Assembly (NCBI RefSeq): GCF_022201045.2
Contig: NC_068558.1
Span: 41,435,501-41,499,500 of the forward strand
Origin: Citrus sinensis
Lineage: Eukaryota; Streptophyta; Magnoliopsida; Sapindales; Rutaceae
DNA: 64,000 nt
Direction: 5' to 3'
Numbering within the stretch: position 1 is the stretch's first letter; every line of letters starts with the position of its first letter. Under the pieces are notes generated by a model. That model did not search any database. It was not told where the DNA came from and saw nothing but the letters and a program-made list of their open reading frames with translations. A program made the position numbers and the translations under genes. Positions 50,608 through 62,696 of this stretch are shown here, in pieces.

Positions 50608-53153
50608 TTATGAAAGCAGAGAGACCAGGGACACAAACTCCAGCGTTACCCGTCCCTTGGACCTTGTGTTGATCACAAAGTGTTCTGGGTATTTTCTCAG
50701 TAACATTAGCAAGCCATACCATGGTTTTTCTTTGGATTCAGGACCAGGCCATTCGTCAGCTGTGAGATATCTCCTCACTCGACTGTGATGCCAGACATCA
50801 CCATACTGCTCCACCAACTGCATAAGAGAAATAAAACTCCCGATGTTCAAACATCATAGAATAGTAGTACACCAAGAAAAGAGAGACAATTGTGTTTGTG
50901 TTGGGGGCAGGCAGAGGGGTTTGGAATAGAAAAAAGAAACGACCAGCAAAATCAAGCATTGGACAACTAGGAATTGTAGAACTAAAAACAAGATAGAGAA
51001 TAGCATACATTTGATGCTATATTGTCAGTCCTACAAGGTGATAGATGCTTTTGAAATCAAAGCACACTACTACATTAGAAAGTACTCACTCGAGAAACTG
51101 AATGTTCGCTAAACGCATGAATGCAGAAGCCCACTGGCCCCAAACCTGTGATATATTTCCCCTTAAAATCATATGAAATCAGAGTTTAAAAGCCCGATTT
51201 TCAAACTGTTTAATAATAAAAAGTTTCAAAGGTAGGGCGAAAGCAATTACGATTGGCAACCCAGCTTCCAGCATTAACCATAGATAGTGGGGAAATAGAT
51301 ACTGGTAATGTGCACATCAGAAAGAAGTGATGCTAGCAAAATTTGTTGAAAGCGGCATCCAAGAAAACATCAGGTTTATAATACTAACAACTGTTTACAG
51401 GTTCCAGACATTCAGCAAACAAAAAAGATATTTCAACAACTGAACAACATAACATGCAGATAATGCAGAATGGTGCAATCAAGACCATTAACATCACCTA
51501 CATATTGATTAACAGTTAATGGACCCAAACCAACATAATGAAAAAAACTCTAACCTCAGTATATAGTTTCTCCATAGGCATCCATTCTCCAGGACCACAA
51601 AGATCTGAAAGCACAGTAGCTACAGATGATACGACATCCTTTTCTTCCAACTGCAGCAGTTGCTGATTGTCAGATTCACGATCAACCCTTGATCTTCCCT
51701 CTCCCTTCTTCTCTGCAGGAACTGGACATGATATAACAAGGAGGAAGCATTTTATTAGACCCCACACATTACTTGAAAAATACATAGACGTACTGGAAAA
51801 TGATAAAAATTGCAGATTAGTATTTCAAGCAAAAGTACCTTCTCCATAGCAAACTCATCAAACAAAATTAAGCCATTGCAAAAATTAGTAGGACAAAAGA
51901 ATACTCAATGGAAAGAACGAAACTTCCTTGAATTCATGAAAACAAATAAACTAGAACAATCATAATCCAAATTGACTAACTTCCAAATATCGCATACAAG
52001 ATGAGGTTACCAAGAATGGAAGAGAACTTCTGAAACCCGATATGAAGGCCAGACAACAAACTCTACTCTTAGCTACTACAAGTACTGTGGCATTGTACTT
52101 TGTGGCATAAAATAACAAATAGGTAATATCAAGTAAAAATACTGCCAGTTTGGTTTGGGCATAGGTTTGGTTACGGTTCTGAAGAAGCTAATAGCATAAG
52201 AACTTAGTTTATAACAAAAACTGGAACTCTAAGCATAACGCTCAGGAAACAATTTACCAAGGACTTTTATGCATAAACACTGAGCACTTTCAATGATGCC
52301 AGATGCAGGTATGCCAAACAGCAATCACGAAATCAAGGTAGAATGCATGAATCTAGAACAAAAGTTTCAAAAAGTTGCAAACTTCATCAAACGCACAATT
52401 AATAATGATCCTAATGCAACAAATGGCACCATGGCACGCCATAACTCTAAAATTTTAAATCACACCACCAAGTAGAAACAACATAGAATTGAAAGATAAA
52501 AATTTCATTAAAAAAAAAAAATACTAACTCATTGCTCCGGTCAATCCAGACTTGCCACCAGAACCGCTACCGTAGCCCTCAAAGCCTCCTCCATCTCTCC
52601 TGAGCTTCTTCCCACTAAGCCCCTCTTCTTCCTCCTCATACTCCTCCTCATAATACTCTCTCCCTCTCCCTTTCTTCCCCGCCCCCGATGCAACAGACAC
52701 CGGGCCCACCATCCTCCCCGTCTCGGCCCCACCATAACCGTAATGCGGAACCACTGCCGACGACCCGACGTAATGCCTCGGCCCTACTGGGCCCCCCAAA
52801 ATACTCCTCACAGGCAGCAGAAAATAAAACTCTTTGTCCCCAATTTGCAACAAATCTTGCGAATCTAATTTGACCGGAGGGTTTCCCGGCAGGTGGAGGA
52901 CACCTTCGACGAAGCACCCGTTTTTGCCGAGCACTTCGAGGGCGAAACGGCGGCGAGTGAAGTCGTAGAAGATGCGGGCGTGGTGGCGGGAAATGTTCAT
53001 GCCGCCGCCCAGGCTTGATAGGTCAACGTCCACGGTTGATTTTTTCGAGTTTCGTCCCAGGATTATGGAGTACGTTTGCATGTAGTACTCGAAATCCTCG
53101 CCTTGCAGCTTTGCGAAGCCCGCTTCGACGTCGTTTCCGCTGATTGTGCCCAT
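50608..53153 (-). CDS. FHA2: FHA2-type nuclear protein with forkhead-associated domain
   Basis: Three exons on the minus strand, 53153-52529, 51712-51555 and 50817-50608, encode 330 residues. The FHA domain (about 25-115) holds the phosphothreonine-binding residues seen in ILGRNSKK (R34), NISRHHARI (S55, H57) and LGKNGCFVEGV (N78). A glycine-rich, acidic linker follows (EEEYEEEEEG). The conserved C-terminal half includes LQLEEKDVVSSVATVLSDL, GEWMPMEKLY, VWHHSRVRRYL and KPWYGLLMLLRKYPEHFVIN. The sequence follows Arabidopsis FHA2 nearly throughout; the domain also resembles that of yeast Fhl1, a regulator of ribosomal-protein genes. The donor of intron 1 (A/GTTAGT) is weak, and the exon 1-2 junction gives a run of three lysines. 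Upstream, it lies head to head with the snoRNA/DPMS3 unit. Confidence 0.92.
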
Positions 53154-53469
53154 TCTAGAGAGAGAATTGGGATTCAGTGTCGCCAAGAGAGAGAAACTGT
53201 GACGGGAGGAAATCGGAGAGTGTTTTTTTTCGTTTCCGGGAGTAACAGGTGTGTTTGGATGCAGGATTAATCTTGTATCCGCAGGGAATTGAAGATCTGA
53301 CAATTTTGTCCACACAATCCGCCGTTCAAATGGAGGATATTTATGTCATTTCGTGTTCCTAACAAAGTTAAATTAGTCATTTTATTAGTAGTTTGACTAG
53401 TTTCTATTGATTTTTGATTTTGGAGGTCCGTACCACCGGCGATATATACGAAGTCAGTGAGTACTCCAT
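53154..53469. promoter_or_regulatory. Bidirectional promoter between FHA2 (-) and the snoRNA/DPMS3 unit (+)
   Basis: Only about 320 bp separate the FHA2 start codon from the telo-box of the rightward unit. A TATA-like ATATATA lies at 53442-53448, about 25-30 bp before the telo-box, which fits rightward transcription beginning near 53470-53480. Shared control of the two genes is inferred from spacing only. Confidence 0.5.
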
Positions 53470-53478
53470 AAACCCTAA
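53470..53478 (+). promoter_or_regulatory. Telo-box AAACCCTAA upstream of the snoRNA pair
   Basis: AAACCCTAA lies 22 bp after a TATA-like motif and 110 bp before the first snoRNA-like gene. Telo-boxes at the transcription start are a hallmark of plant snoRNA and ribosomal-protein gene promoters. Confidence 0.6.
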
Positions 53479-53587
53479 ATCTTTTTATTATTATCATTAA
53501 TAGACGTGAAAGATGTATAAATATGTGATCTGATTTATGAAATTTGAATTTTTTTGTTATTTATTGTAATTGAATGAGTAATTTCGA

Positions 53588-53701
53588 CTGCCAGATGATG
53601 CGTGGGACATTGCGCAAGGGCTTTGAGTCCTGTAACTCTATAAAATCAAACCAACGGGTCTGTGAAAAAAAATTTAAGTTGACGATCCCTTCTGATGGCA
53701 G
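53588..53701 (+). ncRNA. Box C/D snoRNA-like gene 1, about 114 nt
   Basis: The ends CTGCCA (53588-53593) and TGGCAG (53696-53701) are exact complements and form the terminal stem. Next to them lie a box C-like ATGATGC (53595-53601; consensus RUGAUGA, last base deviates) and a perfect box D CTGA (53692-53695). The inner segment ATTGCGCAAGGGCTTTGA (53609-53626) is identical in the second copy and may be a guide next to a D'-like TTGA. The rRNA or snRNA target was not identified. Confidence 0.65.
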
Positions 53702-53846
53702 AGTCTATATGATTTTATATTATGCACTATTTGTGATACTATTTGTTTTCTTCATTATGCACTATTTGTCATATTATCTGTTTTTCTCCATTTCACATTG
53801 TTTTGACTGCAGCTTTAGATCGATTTGATGTTAAATTGCATTTAAA

Positions 53847-53940
53847 CTGCCAGATGATGATTGAGATATTGCGCAAGGGCTTTGAATTTCATTCCTAATG
53901 AATTAATGAAATATTAATGATCTATCTCTTCTGATGGTAG
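53847..53940 (+). ncRNA. Box C/D snoRNA-like gene 2, about 94 nt
   Basis: A paralogue of the copy at 53588. The terminal stem is CTGCCA (53847-53852) with TGGTAG (53935-53940; one G-U pair), box C is a perfect ATGATGA (53854-53860) and box D is CTGA (53931-53934). The shared guide-like segment ATTGCGCAAGGGCTTTGA lies at 53868-53885. The sequence between it and box D has diverged in content and length while boxes, stem and the shared segment are kept, which is what selection on a snoRNA would do. Confidence 0.72.
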
Positions 53941-54381
53941 ATTATCATTTAGAGTGGCATACTGAAATTCGGTGTTGATGTATTCTTCATCAATCAACTT
54001 TTGAAGATGTTTGATATTCTCTAAGTTTTTATTTTGGGGATATAATCACAGTTACTGGCTTGTTCTTCAGAAAGTCTATCTCATTCTATATGCTTTTATC
54101 CGCATAATGATGAGGGTTGTGTAATCAAATGATTCTTTTTTGAATGGTGTAACTGAGGTGCATTGGTGCACATTCACATTTGTGGTTGGATGCATGTGGG
54201 TTACTGTTGGTGCTTGAGTCTTTGATACTTTCCCTGCTTTTATACCACTTTTCCAATATCGGGTGCAAGTATTAGCTGGTAATGTTACAGTTTTACTATC
54301 AGGTCTCACTAATGAAAATCCTAAATGTTAGTTCTTTGAAACATAATCAGGATTCTGGAGGTGTTTTTCATTTCAAATTCG

Positions 54382-55774
54382 ATGAAGCATGTTGTAAAGA
54401 TCTTGACTCTCTTGGTGGCCATAACTGCACTCTGGTTTGGTCTCTTGCAGACATCTGTCATCCCACGTAGCCATACAGGGTTGGTGAGTAGTTTACATTT
54501 CTTAAGTTCTTGTTTTGTTTGTATGTATGCATTTGCGTATCAGCATATAAAAATATGCATAACATAAATTTGTGCTTGTGCATGTAATTTTTTTTTTTTT
54601 TAATTTGATTTGAGCCACCTTACCCTTTTGTTACTTTTTTGCCAGCTGCCTATCTATTTTATTGTGTCTCTGGGATGCTATGGTTTATTGATGGTTGGAA
54701 TTGGTCTGATGTATTTTCCAACATGTCCACAAGAAGCACTATTGTTGCAGCAGGTACTTTACTTTGCATGTTCTTGTCATGCTGGGATGAGGCTACTCAT
54801 GTCAAGTGTCTTTTACAAGTGGATGCCGAGCTTTTGCTTGATCATAAAGTTGTTTAACTTTCAAAACAAAATTTGTTCAATGGGTGAAGGGAGTCAGTCA
54901 TAATGTTGATTTATTTATTTATTTTTGAATTGGTGTGTGTGATTAAATATGCAATGGGATTGAACCTTTGACCCTGCTAATGTTACTACTTTTATGAAAT
55001 AGCGATCAGTATTGTTAAATAGGCCATAGGCATTTTGAAATTCATTGGTTACTTAAATTTCTCAACTATTAGAATGAGGCTCAAGTTTAGATTCTCTTAT
55101 ATAAATAATAATTGATTATTTCTGAATAAGAAAATGGTGGACGTAAAAGTTTGTTAGAGATTTAGAGTTTACTTGTGACAAATGTTATATGCAGTGAACA
55201 CTAATGGGTGGATTCAATGACATTGGCCTTGGTTTCCAACCAAAAGATTGGATATTCAAATCCTTGAGGTTGACCTACTTTTGATATTATATCTGATATT
55301 TTTTTGTAGGATCTGAAGCATTCCCAGTTCCAAACCCAGTGCAGGCATTGGGAAGGGAATTTTGGATGAAAAAAAAAATGTTAAATGCAGTAAATTGTGG
55401 ACTCTTTCATTAGAAAGAGTATTTTAAGTGATTTTGACCATATTGATAGAAAGGCTAGTGAATTTGGAGAAGGTCTGGTATTCTTTGATCCCATTTCAAT
55501 AAATAAAGCAACCAGACTTTAGTTTTGTTTTTACAACAATTTCAAAGCCTATAGATCTAGCAATAGTTGATATTATTAATTTGGCTTTTAGAGATTTGCT
55601 TGTGTTCTCCAAAACCTTTAGTCGGAAGTTAATGCGGTCTTCCGAGTTTTGTAATACCTATGATCAAGATTTGATTTATTCATGTGCTTAATGAATTTGT
55701 AAAATTTTGTTTTTTAGGACATAAAAGAGGCAAAGGAGTACCTGGAGCGAAAAGGGATTGATGTTTCTGAGTAA
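54382..55774 (+). CDS. DPMS3: Dolichol-phosphate mannose synthase subunit 3
   Basis: Small ER membrane subunit that anchors and stabilises the catalytic DPM1 subunit, which makes dolichol-phosphate mannose for N-glycans, GPI anchors and related modification. Three coding exons, 54382-54483, 54646-54753 and 55718-55774, encode 88 residues, the usual length. Two membrane segments are seen, ILTLLVAITALWFGLLQTSV and LPIYFIVSLGCYGLLMVGIG, followed by FPTCPQEALLLQQDIKEAKE and a short charged tail. The start at 54382 is chosen because MKH is the family's N-terminus; upstream in-frame sequence is non-coding in character. A long leader with the snoRNA-like pair probably precedes it, so the gene may have one or more introns in its 5' UTR. 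Confidence 0.93.
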
Positions 55775-58202
55775 TGGACTACACATGGTTCTCAGTTTTT
55801 GAGTGACAGGACTCTTGCTGGGTGTGAAATCTCATGAACTTTGCTTGATCAGCCGGTTGGATGGTGCTCTGGATTCACAATTTTCAATGTAGGTGTTTCC
55901 ACTTGAAACAACTTTTTAAGCAATTAATCTTTGGGGATCTCTGTTTTTCTTCTTATGTTGACATGAATTCATAGCCATTGCGAAGATGGATATTGGAAAA
56001 AAAAAATTGGTATACGTATTCAGGGACTAAAGGAGCAAACATAAAGAAATTTTCCCATTTATTGCTTTTGCAGTGTCCATGCAGATTGCTATTGCATTTA
56101 CATTTGTTTTTTTTTGGGGGGGGGAGGGGGGGGGGGGGTACTAAATAGTGATGAACTTGTACTGTGGTGACCGACTGTTGAGATGGTTACTGACTTTTTT
56201 GGTTGAAATTGAGTGGCTTTTATTTATATTTCAAACACCATTTCAATTTTCGTGAGTGTTTAAGAGACTGGATGTACCATAAGCAGCATATTAGTCAATA
56301 TGTGAAAAGTTGGTTGATGATCAAAGTGTTCAAATTTTTCTCGTCAGCTCAGGCCGATTGTTGTCGTTTTTTCATTGTTTATCTGCAAATTTGTGGAATT
56401 AGGATGTCCCTTAAAGTTGGATCATGGGTTAAGTGAAATATGTCTTTTTGTATTCCGATCTAAACGTCACTATCAATCAATTCTTTAGAGTCTCAACATT
56501 ATTTGGCCGCATACATGTGACCCTCTGTGGTAATTTATCACCATCAGTTTGCATCATGTATGTTACATGACAGGGAATCAGTGTCATCGACCCATCCTAA
56601 TAAGGATAAATTTAAAGGAATGCTTGCCGGAAGCACTTATTTAATAAAACTGTATGAAATTTTATTTTTATAAAATTCAGTCAACCTAACATTTGCATGC
56701 AATTATTGTATCACATGATTTTGTCCTCTGAATATTTATTTACTTATGTATGCGTTAAAAAAGAAGAAAAGAAAATCCCACCTTTTTGCATTTTCTTGCT
56801 AAGATGAAAGATCTTGAACCAAGTAAATTAGCGCACATATATATGCACACACACACACACACACAATTTCTCATTGCCAAACAATGAAATGCTTCTACAT
56901 TTTAACGGGTGCAAATAATTTTCATTTTTCTTAAAAAAAGTGGGTTTTATAAATCGTTTTTGGATTCCTTGAAGGAAATTTATTTTGAATATTTTAAAGC
57001 GCAATTTATCTATAAAAAGGAAAAAAAAAAAAAAAAAAAGCTATCATTATTGAAATTTCTATCCACACTACGTCTCCAGGGTCCAATGATGATTTGGATA
57101 GTTTATTTCAAATCAAAATCAAATGGCCCAAAGCAGCGATTGAAAAATTCTGCTGAACTTCTTTTGAAGTGACAAGAGCATAGTGCAATTGGTCCCATTT
57201 GGTTGATGATGCATTTATTTATAGAGATATGATTTAATCATCATGATTCTTTAATCAAAATGTAACTTCATTGATGCTCGATGTTTCTGTACCAGCAAAG
57301 CACGCAATGATAAATCATACACTTTAATTTGAAGTTAGAAGATCATATGGTAATCAATTATTCCAACTAATTCTGCATATGATTATATGACTATTCACGG
57401 TTCATAAACCCGTTCCGCTATTATGGCTTTTAAAAGAATTTTAAAAGTTGTTTTCACCTTCGTTTATATTTACTCTAAAACTCCTATGTCAATTTCACTT
57501 TTACGTTTATTATAATCAATAAACAATTAAAAAAATTAACAAATAGACTTTATCCTATGATAAAACAATTACCATCTTCATAATATTTTAAGAATTGTTT
57601 GATGTTAGCTTATAAATTTCTAAATATTTTTTTTTTGTTTTACCAAAAATTTAATTTTTAATAAGAAAAATGATTCATTGAAAAAGTATTGTCAAAGAAG
57701 GTAACAATATAATATTGTTATGAATGATTTGCAGTAAAAATTGGCGTTGCATTTTTCTATTTTTGGATAGGGTAACACGCCAGGCATCTCTCTTTCTTAC
57801 ACAATAGTAATGCGAAGAAGAAGAAGACACAGACAAGTAAATTAAAAATAAAAATAAAAAAAGGAAAAAGAGAGAGAGAGAGAGAGAACATTTCTTTTCT
57901 TTTTCTTTTTCTTTTTCGAAAAAAAAAATTCTTATTTTTAAATATTAATTGAAGCCCATTGCCATTAATAATATTTCCAGCTCAAAAACGCACACCCCTT
58001 TACTCATTTCACGACCGTCTCGTCGCTCTTGTCCGAAGTCTGAACTCACAGTCTCCGTCTCTCTCTTCTCTCTTTCTCACACACAAACTGAAATGCCGCG
58101 CTCAGATCCATCTCTATAACCATAAAAACAGAACTTAACAGGAATTCTTTTCAACACTCGACAAGAAGAAGAACACGCAAAAAGCTTTGTTTTTTTTCAA
58201 AA
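55775..58202. other. 3' flank and intergenic DNA before the protease-fold gene
   Basis: A G-run interrupted by one A lies near 56118-56139 and a (CA)n run near 56845-56865. The middle is AT-rich without a recognised gene. After about 57780 there are GA-rich and CT-rich leader-type sequences belonging to the promoter and 5' UTR of the next gene. Confidence 0.5.
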
Positions 58203-61200
58203 ATGGGAGTGTTGAGAGAGTCGTGGTGTTTCTGCAAGGGGGTCTCCAAAACTGAGAGAATGAAAGCCGCCATTTTCTCTGGCAAGGGTCTGGCGATGGC
58301 CAGAATCTCCGTTGCCGCAAGTGCGGTTTCCGGTACCGGTTTCTTGATCCACCGGAATCTTCTTTTGACCACTCATGTGAATCTTCCGTCTGTTGCTGCT
58401 GCGGAGACTGCCGAGATCCGACTCCAAAACGGCGTCGCTGCAGCTCTCGTTCCTCACAGGTTTTCAATTCTTTCCTTTTTTTATTTATTTTTATTTTTCT
58501 TTTAAGATGTGTTTATTTTTGTATGTTTGTTGGAATAATTTATCTTTTTCGGTTTTAGTGGAAAAATGAAAAAACTTGTGGGGCCGTAGTGAATGAAAAT
58601 TAGGTGAGAGTTGTTTTTAGTTGAAATTGTGCTGCCTTAATAGAATTGTAAATTTATTATTTGCCAATATGTATAAAATTTAAAGCACCCTTTTCAATTT
58701 CTCAGTTCTTTCTTTTTTAAGGCAATCTTGGTTCTGATTTACCATGCTTATGAACATAATCTTGATACTTTGTGGCATTTTGTGGTTTTTTGGCACTAGA
58801 GTATCAGTGATACGCATGATAAATATGAATGTGAATACATACAGATACCACACTTACTGAGAAGTTTGTGATCCAAGAGGATAAATTCAACCATCTGTGG
58901 ATGGGTAATTATTGCATGAAAGAATCAATAATTCATGATATTTTTGTATGAATTTGCTTTCTCAGTTGAATTGATGATTAAGTGGTGCAAAGTATGGTGT
59001 AGAAATTGCCGACGGACTTGATCGCTAAGGTATGGACAAGGGACAAGTCAAATTTAGATGATCTGCTGCCCCCTTGATGGAAAGTTTAACATAAATGACC
59101 CAGAGCTGCATCCTAGAGAGTCAATATGTGTGCGTTATCTGTCACAATGTTTCACTTTATCGGAGTTGCAGCTGTCATTTAACTGCTATGTTATACTTGT
59201 AGAACACTGGTAATTAGTGCCTGTTTAGTAGGGTTTATTTAATAGTCATAAGTACTTATTTAATCCCATAAGCTCTAATCAAAATATTTTGTAATTGTTT
59301 GGTTGTGTTTTTAGTAGAGCTTTTGAAGATTAAATAAGTTATTTTGCTACTATTTAAAGCCCAAATTTTGGGTTTTTGGGAGTAGAGGTTGGAAAGCACC
59401 TTTTTAAATGTTAAAAATATTTAAAATATCATTTACTTATCTGACTATTTTATTTTATTCTCTTATAACACAACTTTGAAAAACTTACCTCTTAAAATAA
59501 TTTTACACTTTTTAATAAAAGTAGTCATTGACAACCAAATAACTAAAATTGTTCAGATAAAAGCTCTATTTGTAAAAGATTCTATCACAAACGCTCTACT
59601 TAAATAAGCTCTATTTGTAAAGCTATATCAAACAGAGCCTTAGTCTTGTAAGTTTAATATAGTCACTTTAAATCTAATAGAAGTTTGGGAGGTCTCAATT
59701 ATCTGTATTATGAAGTTATGCCTCTGCTGCAGTTCTGCTAAGAAGAATATAGCTCTCATAAAAGAAAATTGTCCTCTTAATTGCTATTATTACATTTGCT
59801 TGTACTTGAAAATGGAAACGACTCTTAAATATTCGATGGTGAGTCCTAGTAGATATTCTAAGTTGACAAGAGAATTCAGATGCTTTTGAGTTCAATTTAT
59901 TTTCTTGATCAGTTTGCAGGGTTGATGTTCCAAGGTTTTTGCCTCTATGGCCAATTTATTCTGCCTCTCCATTGGGATTACTTCTTGTTTGTATATCATT
60001 GTTCTAAATTGTATTAAATTCCCATCTTATAGCCGCTTGCTGCACAACCCCTGACTAGAATGATGTCTTTGGCTTCATTGAATTTAATTATTTATTCACG
60101 GTGGTATGCTGGATAAATTAAAGGGAATGAGATAGTGATAAGTGCAATGCTTCATATGTTTTATTGTTTCTCCGATATTGTGTACCACTGAATGGAATTA
60201 GTTTGTCTTTCATCTGGTTTCAGGTTCTTTATCACCAGCTCTGTCCTAGATCTTACAATAGTTGGTTTGGATTCTGCTGATGGCGACTCAAATGCCCCTG
60301 GTCAGCAGCCTCATCACTTGAAGACATGTTCTAAACCAAACCTGGATCTGGGAAGCATTGTTTACCTGCTAGGCTACATGGAGGAAAAAGAATTAATGGT
60401 TGGTGAAGGAAAGGTAGCAATAGCTACAGATAATCTCATAAAACTATCTACTGATGGAATAATATGGAGTCCTGGATCTGCTGGATTTGATGTTCAAGGA
60501 AATCTGGCATTCATGATTTGTGATCCTATGAAACTGGCAACATCGCCTAATACAAAGTCCTCTTCAACTTCATCGTCTTCCTCATCATCATGGAAGAAGG
60601 ACTCTTCTATGCAGTTTGGTATTCCGATACCCATAATCTGTGATTGGTTGAATCAGCACTGGGAAGGCAACCTTGATGAACTAACAAAACCCAAGCTACC
60701 AATTATTAGATTGATGTCCACAGGCCAGAAGAGTGAACATTCTTGTGCTTCATTCACAATGAGACAGGTATTTAAGTCAACAGATGACGGTAATGAAAGA
60801 ACACCGTCTTCATCAAATATATTCTCAAAAGCCAGGGATCAAACTGGACCAGGCTGTTCTGCTGGGGTAAGTATTCGTGAAGAAGAAACCCTAAGCATGG
60901 ATCCACATGCTACCCATGTGCAGGGAATCCCAACTCCAGAAATATATGAATCACCAAAGCTGACTTCAGTACCTATTCAGAAGAAAGCGAGCAGCCAAAT
61001 CCAGCTTTTAGATATTAACTTCCCTCCGAGGGTTGCCAAACCTATGGTTTCATTAAAGCCACTCAAACGATTGTCGCTTAACTCGGATGATAATTGTGAC
61101 AATGAACCTCATCCAGATAGTCCACCAAGAGAAGAGGACGAAATCAAAGATAGGGGACTGATCAGTCCCAATGCAGAAGCTGAAAATGCTGATATTGCCT

Positions 61201-61640
61201 CAACAGGTTCTGTGAATGGTGTCCAAAGCGAGGTCCAGTCAAGTTCATCTCCAGTAGAAGTTTTGGGAATGTACAATGGCTATAGCAGTGAAGGGGAGAC
61301 AACAATGTACTCAGCAGAAACTGCTGAGAGCCGAAACTATACAATTCCTAGAGAAGGAAAGTTTCAGCAAGTGGGAAGAAGCCAAAGTTGCGTGGGTTAC
61401 AATAGATGGGGTGATGTTCAAAGGAACAGTATGCCTCGCCAGACATTGACAGAAAAGCAGAGCAGCTTAATCCATGGGAAGAAGATGTACTCACAAGGGG
61501 CAACTTCTCAAAGGAGTAATGATCACTACTTCAGCCCCACAGTTTCCTCAATCATGAAGAAGCGGAACAACTCAGAGCAGCCAAGACCTAGTAAACCACG
61601 ACCAAGTGCTGTTCATTCATCTCCGAGATGGATGTTTTGA
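58203..61640 (+). CDS. Trypsin-like serine-protease-fold protein with a long disordered C-terminal tail
   Basis: Two exons, 58203-58459 and 60224-61640, encode 557 residues; an arginine codon is split by a 1.76-kb intron. Residues about 20-205 fit a chymotrypsin/HtrA-type fold: SGTGFLIHRNLLLTTHVNLP with His58, VLDLTIVGLD with Asp95, and WSPGSAGFDVQGNL with Ser171, in the order and spacing of a catalytic triad. The loop SPGSAG in place of the usual GNSGGP is unusual, so activity is uncertain. The rest (about 210-557) is polar, serine-rich and without a recognised domain, ending KPRPSAVHSSPRWMF. No signal peptide or transit peptide is obvious. I do not know a function for this plant family. Its intron contains the Tourist-type MITE. 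Confidence 0.82.
59217..59639 (+). mobile_element. Tourist-type (PIF/Harbinger) MITE inside the intron, 423 bp
   Basis: It is flanked by TTA on both sides (59214-59216 and 59640-59642), the target duplication of PIF/Harbinger elements. The left end GTGCCTGTTTAGTAGGGTTT matches, with differences, the inward-read right end GGCTCTGTTTGATATAGCTT. No transposase frame lies inside. Related, more decayed copies lie at 4060-4454 and 5014-5285. Confidence 0.7.
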
Positions 61641-62696
61641 TTGAAGAGCGTAATCCCAACAAGATCTAAATAGTTTTTTTTTTTTTTCTCCCACTTACAG
61701 TCGCATGCGTAGTTTATGCCTGAATTCATACGTAGTGTAATTAATTTGTTGTAATTTTGTGTAGACCGATTCAAGATGAATAAGAAAATTCGCCCGGGAG
61801 ATTGTAGTTCCATATTGTCATGTAATTTTGGTGGGTATTATAGGTTCGCCATTGTCGGACTTTGGCATCACATAATGTTGGAATTAGGGTGCATCATAGC
61901 TCTTAGAGTCCGTTTGGAATCATCGGTGGTCAATATTTTAAAGGCTAAACATCAAATGATATAAGAAGAAAACACTTACAGGTTGTGTTATCTAACTTGA
62001 GAAACATTTTAAGCATAACAGTATCAACCATACTTCAGGAAAACTAATAGAACTGCGGAAGGCATTGCACATTTCGATCCCCCTTCCACTAGTAAATTCT
62101 TATGAATTTCTTAAATTTGTTGTAATCTTTAGGATTGCTTAAAAGCAGCTCAGCTCAGGATGTATTTCAGGTTGTAGTGAAGCAATAACAAAATGGAGGA
62201 TTGGTGTTTTAAGTGTTTCAGGGTAACTAAAACCTTTTCTTTTTTGTTTTGTTTTTTTTGTTGGGGGGGGGGGGGGGGGGGGCTACTTCAAAACCCAATT
62301 TCCGTATTCATTGGCAAAATAAATCTGAATACGTATAATATTCATTGGTATTATTGAAACGCACGGAACTGAACTGAAGTCAAAAGAACACGTGCATCTA
62401 TACAAAAACACGTTCACTTCCAGGTGGCTTACTTTTGCCTGGCTCTGCCGATCCCCGATCCCGATGCCAGTCTCAATTCTGAAGTCTCTACCTTAACCAC
62501 TCGCCAACAAGTAAATGGCAGCCTCGTAATTTGAGTTGAAACCCAGTGTCAATTCCCTTGCCGCATCGCATCCTCGGTCCCATCGCCCGAAAAGCCACAA
62601 TAGAGCACACCACAAGGCTCTTACATCTTTAAACGGAGACAGAGAGAAAGAAAGAAAGCTTTTTCTCTCAACACAATCTAGTTTTGGAGAGAGAAA
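61641..62696. other. 3' flank and FATA promoter region, with a 20-base G run
   Basis: The 3' UTR of the protease-fold gene is followed by an uninterrupted run of about twenty G near 62263-62282. The last 350 bases are GC-richer and include a CACGTG at about 62390 and a CT/GA-rich leader, fitting the FATA promoter and 5' UTR. Confidence 0.5.

Noticed and set aside
54100-54160. A third box C/D-like unit (ATGATGA at 54107, CTGA at 54153)
   Set aside because: Only about 50 bases separate the boxes, the terminal stem is three base pairs at best, and it lacks the segment shared by the two good copies. Chance is likely.
55220-55270. B-box-like ATTCAAATCC suggesting a tRNA or SINE
   Set aside because: No matching A box at the right distance and no acceptor stem or A-tail.
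62263-62282. Run of about twenty G as a possible G-quadruplex control element
   Set aside because: A single homopolymer is more simply a slippage tract or an assembly-sensitive spot; nothing around it supports a role.
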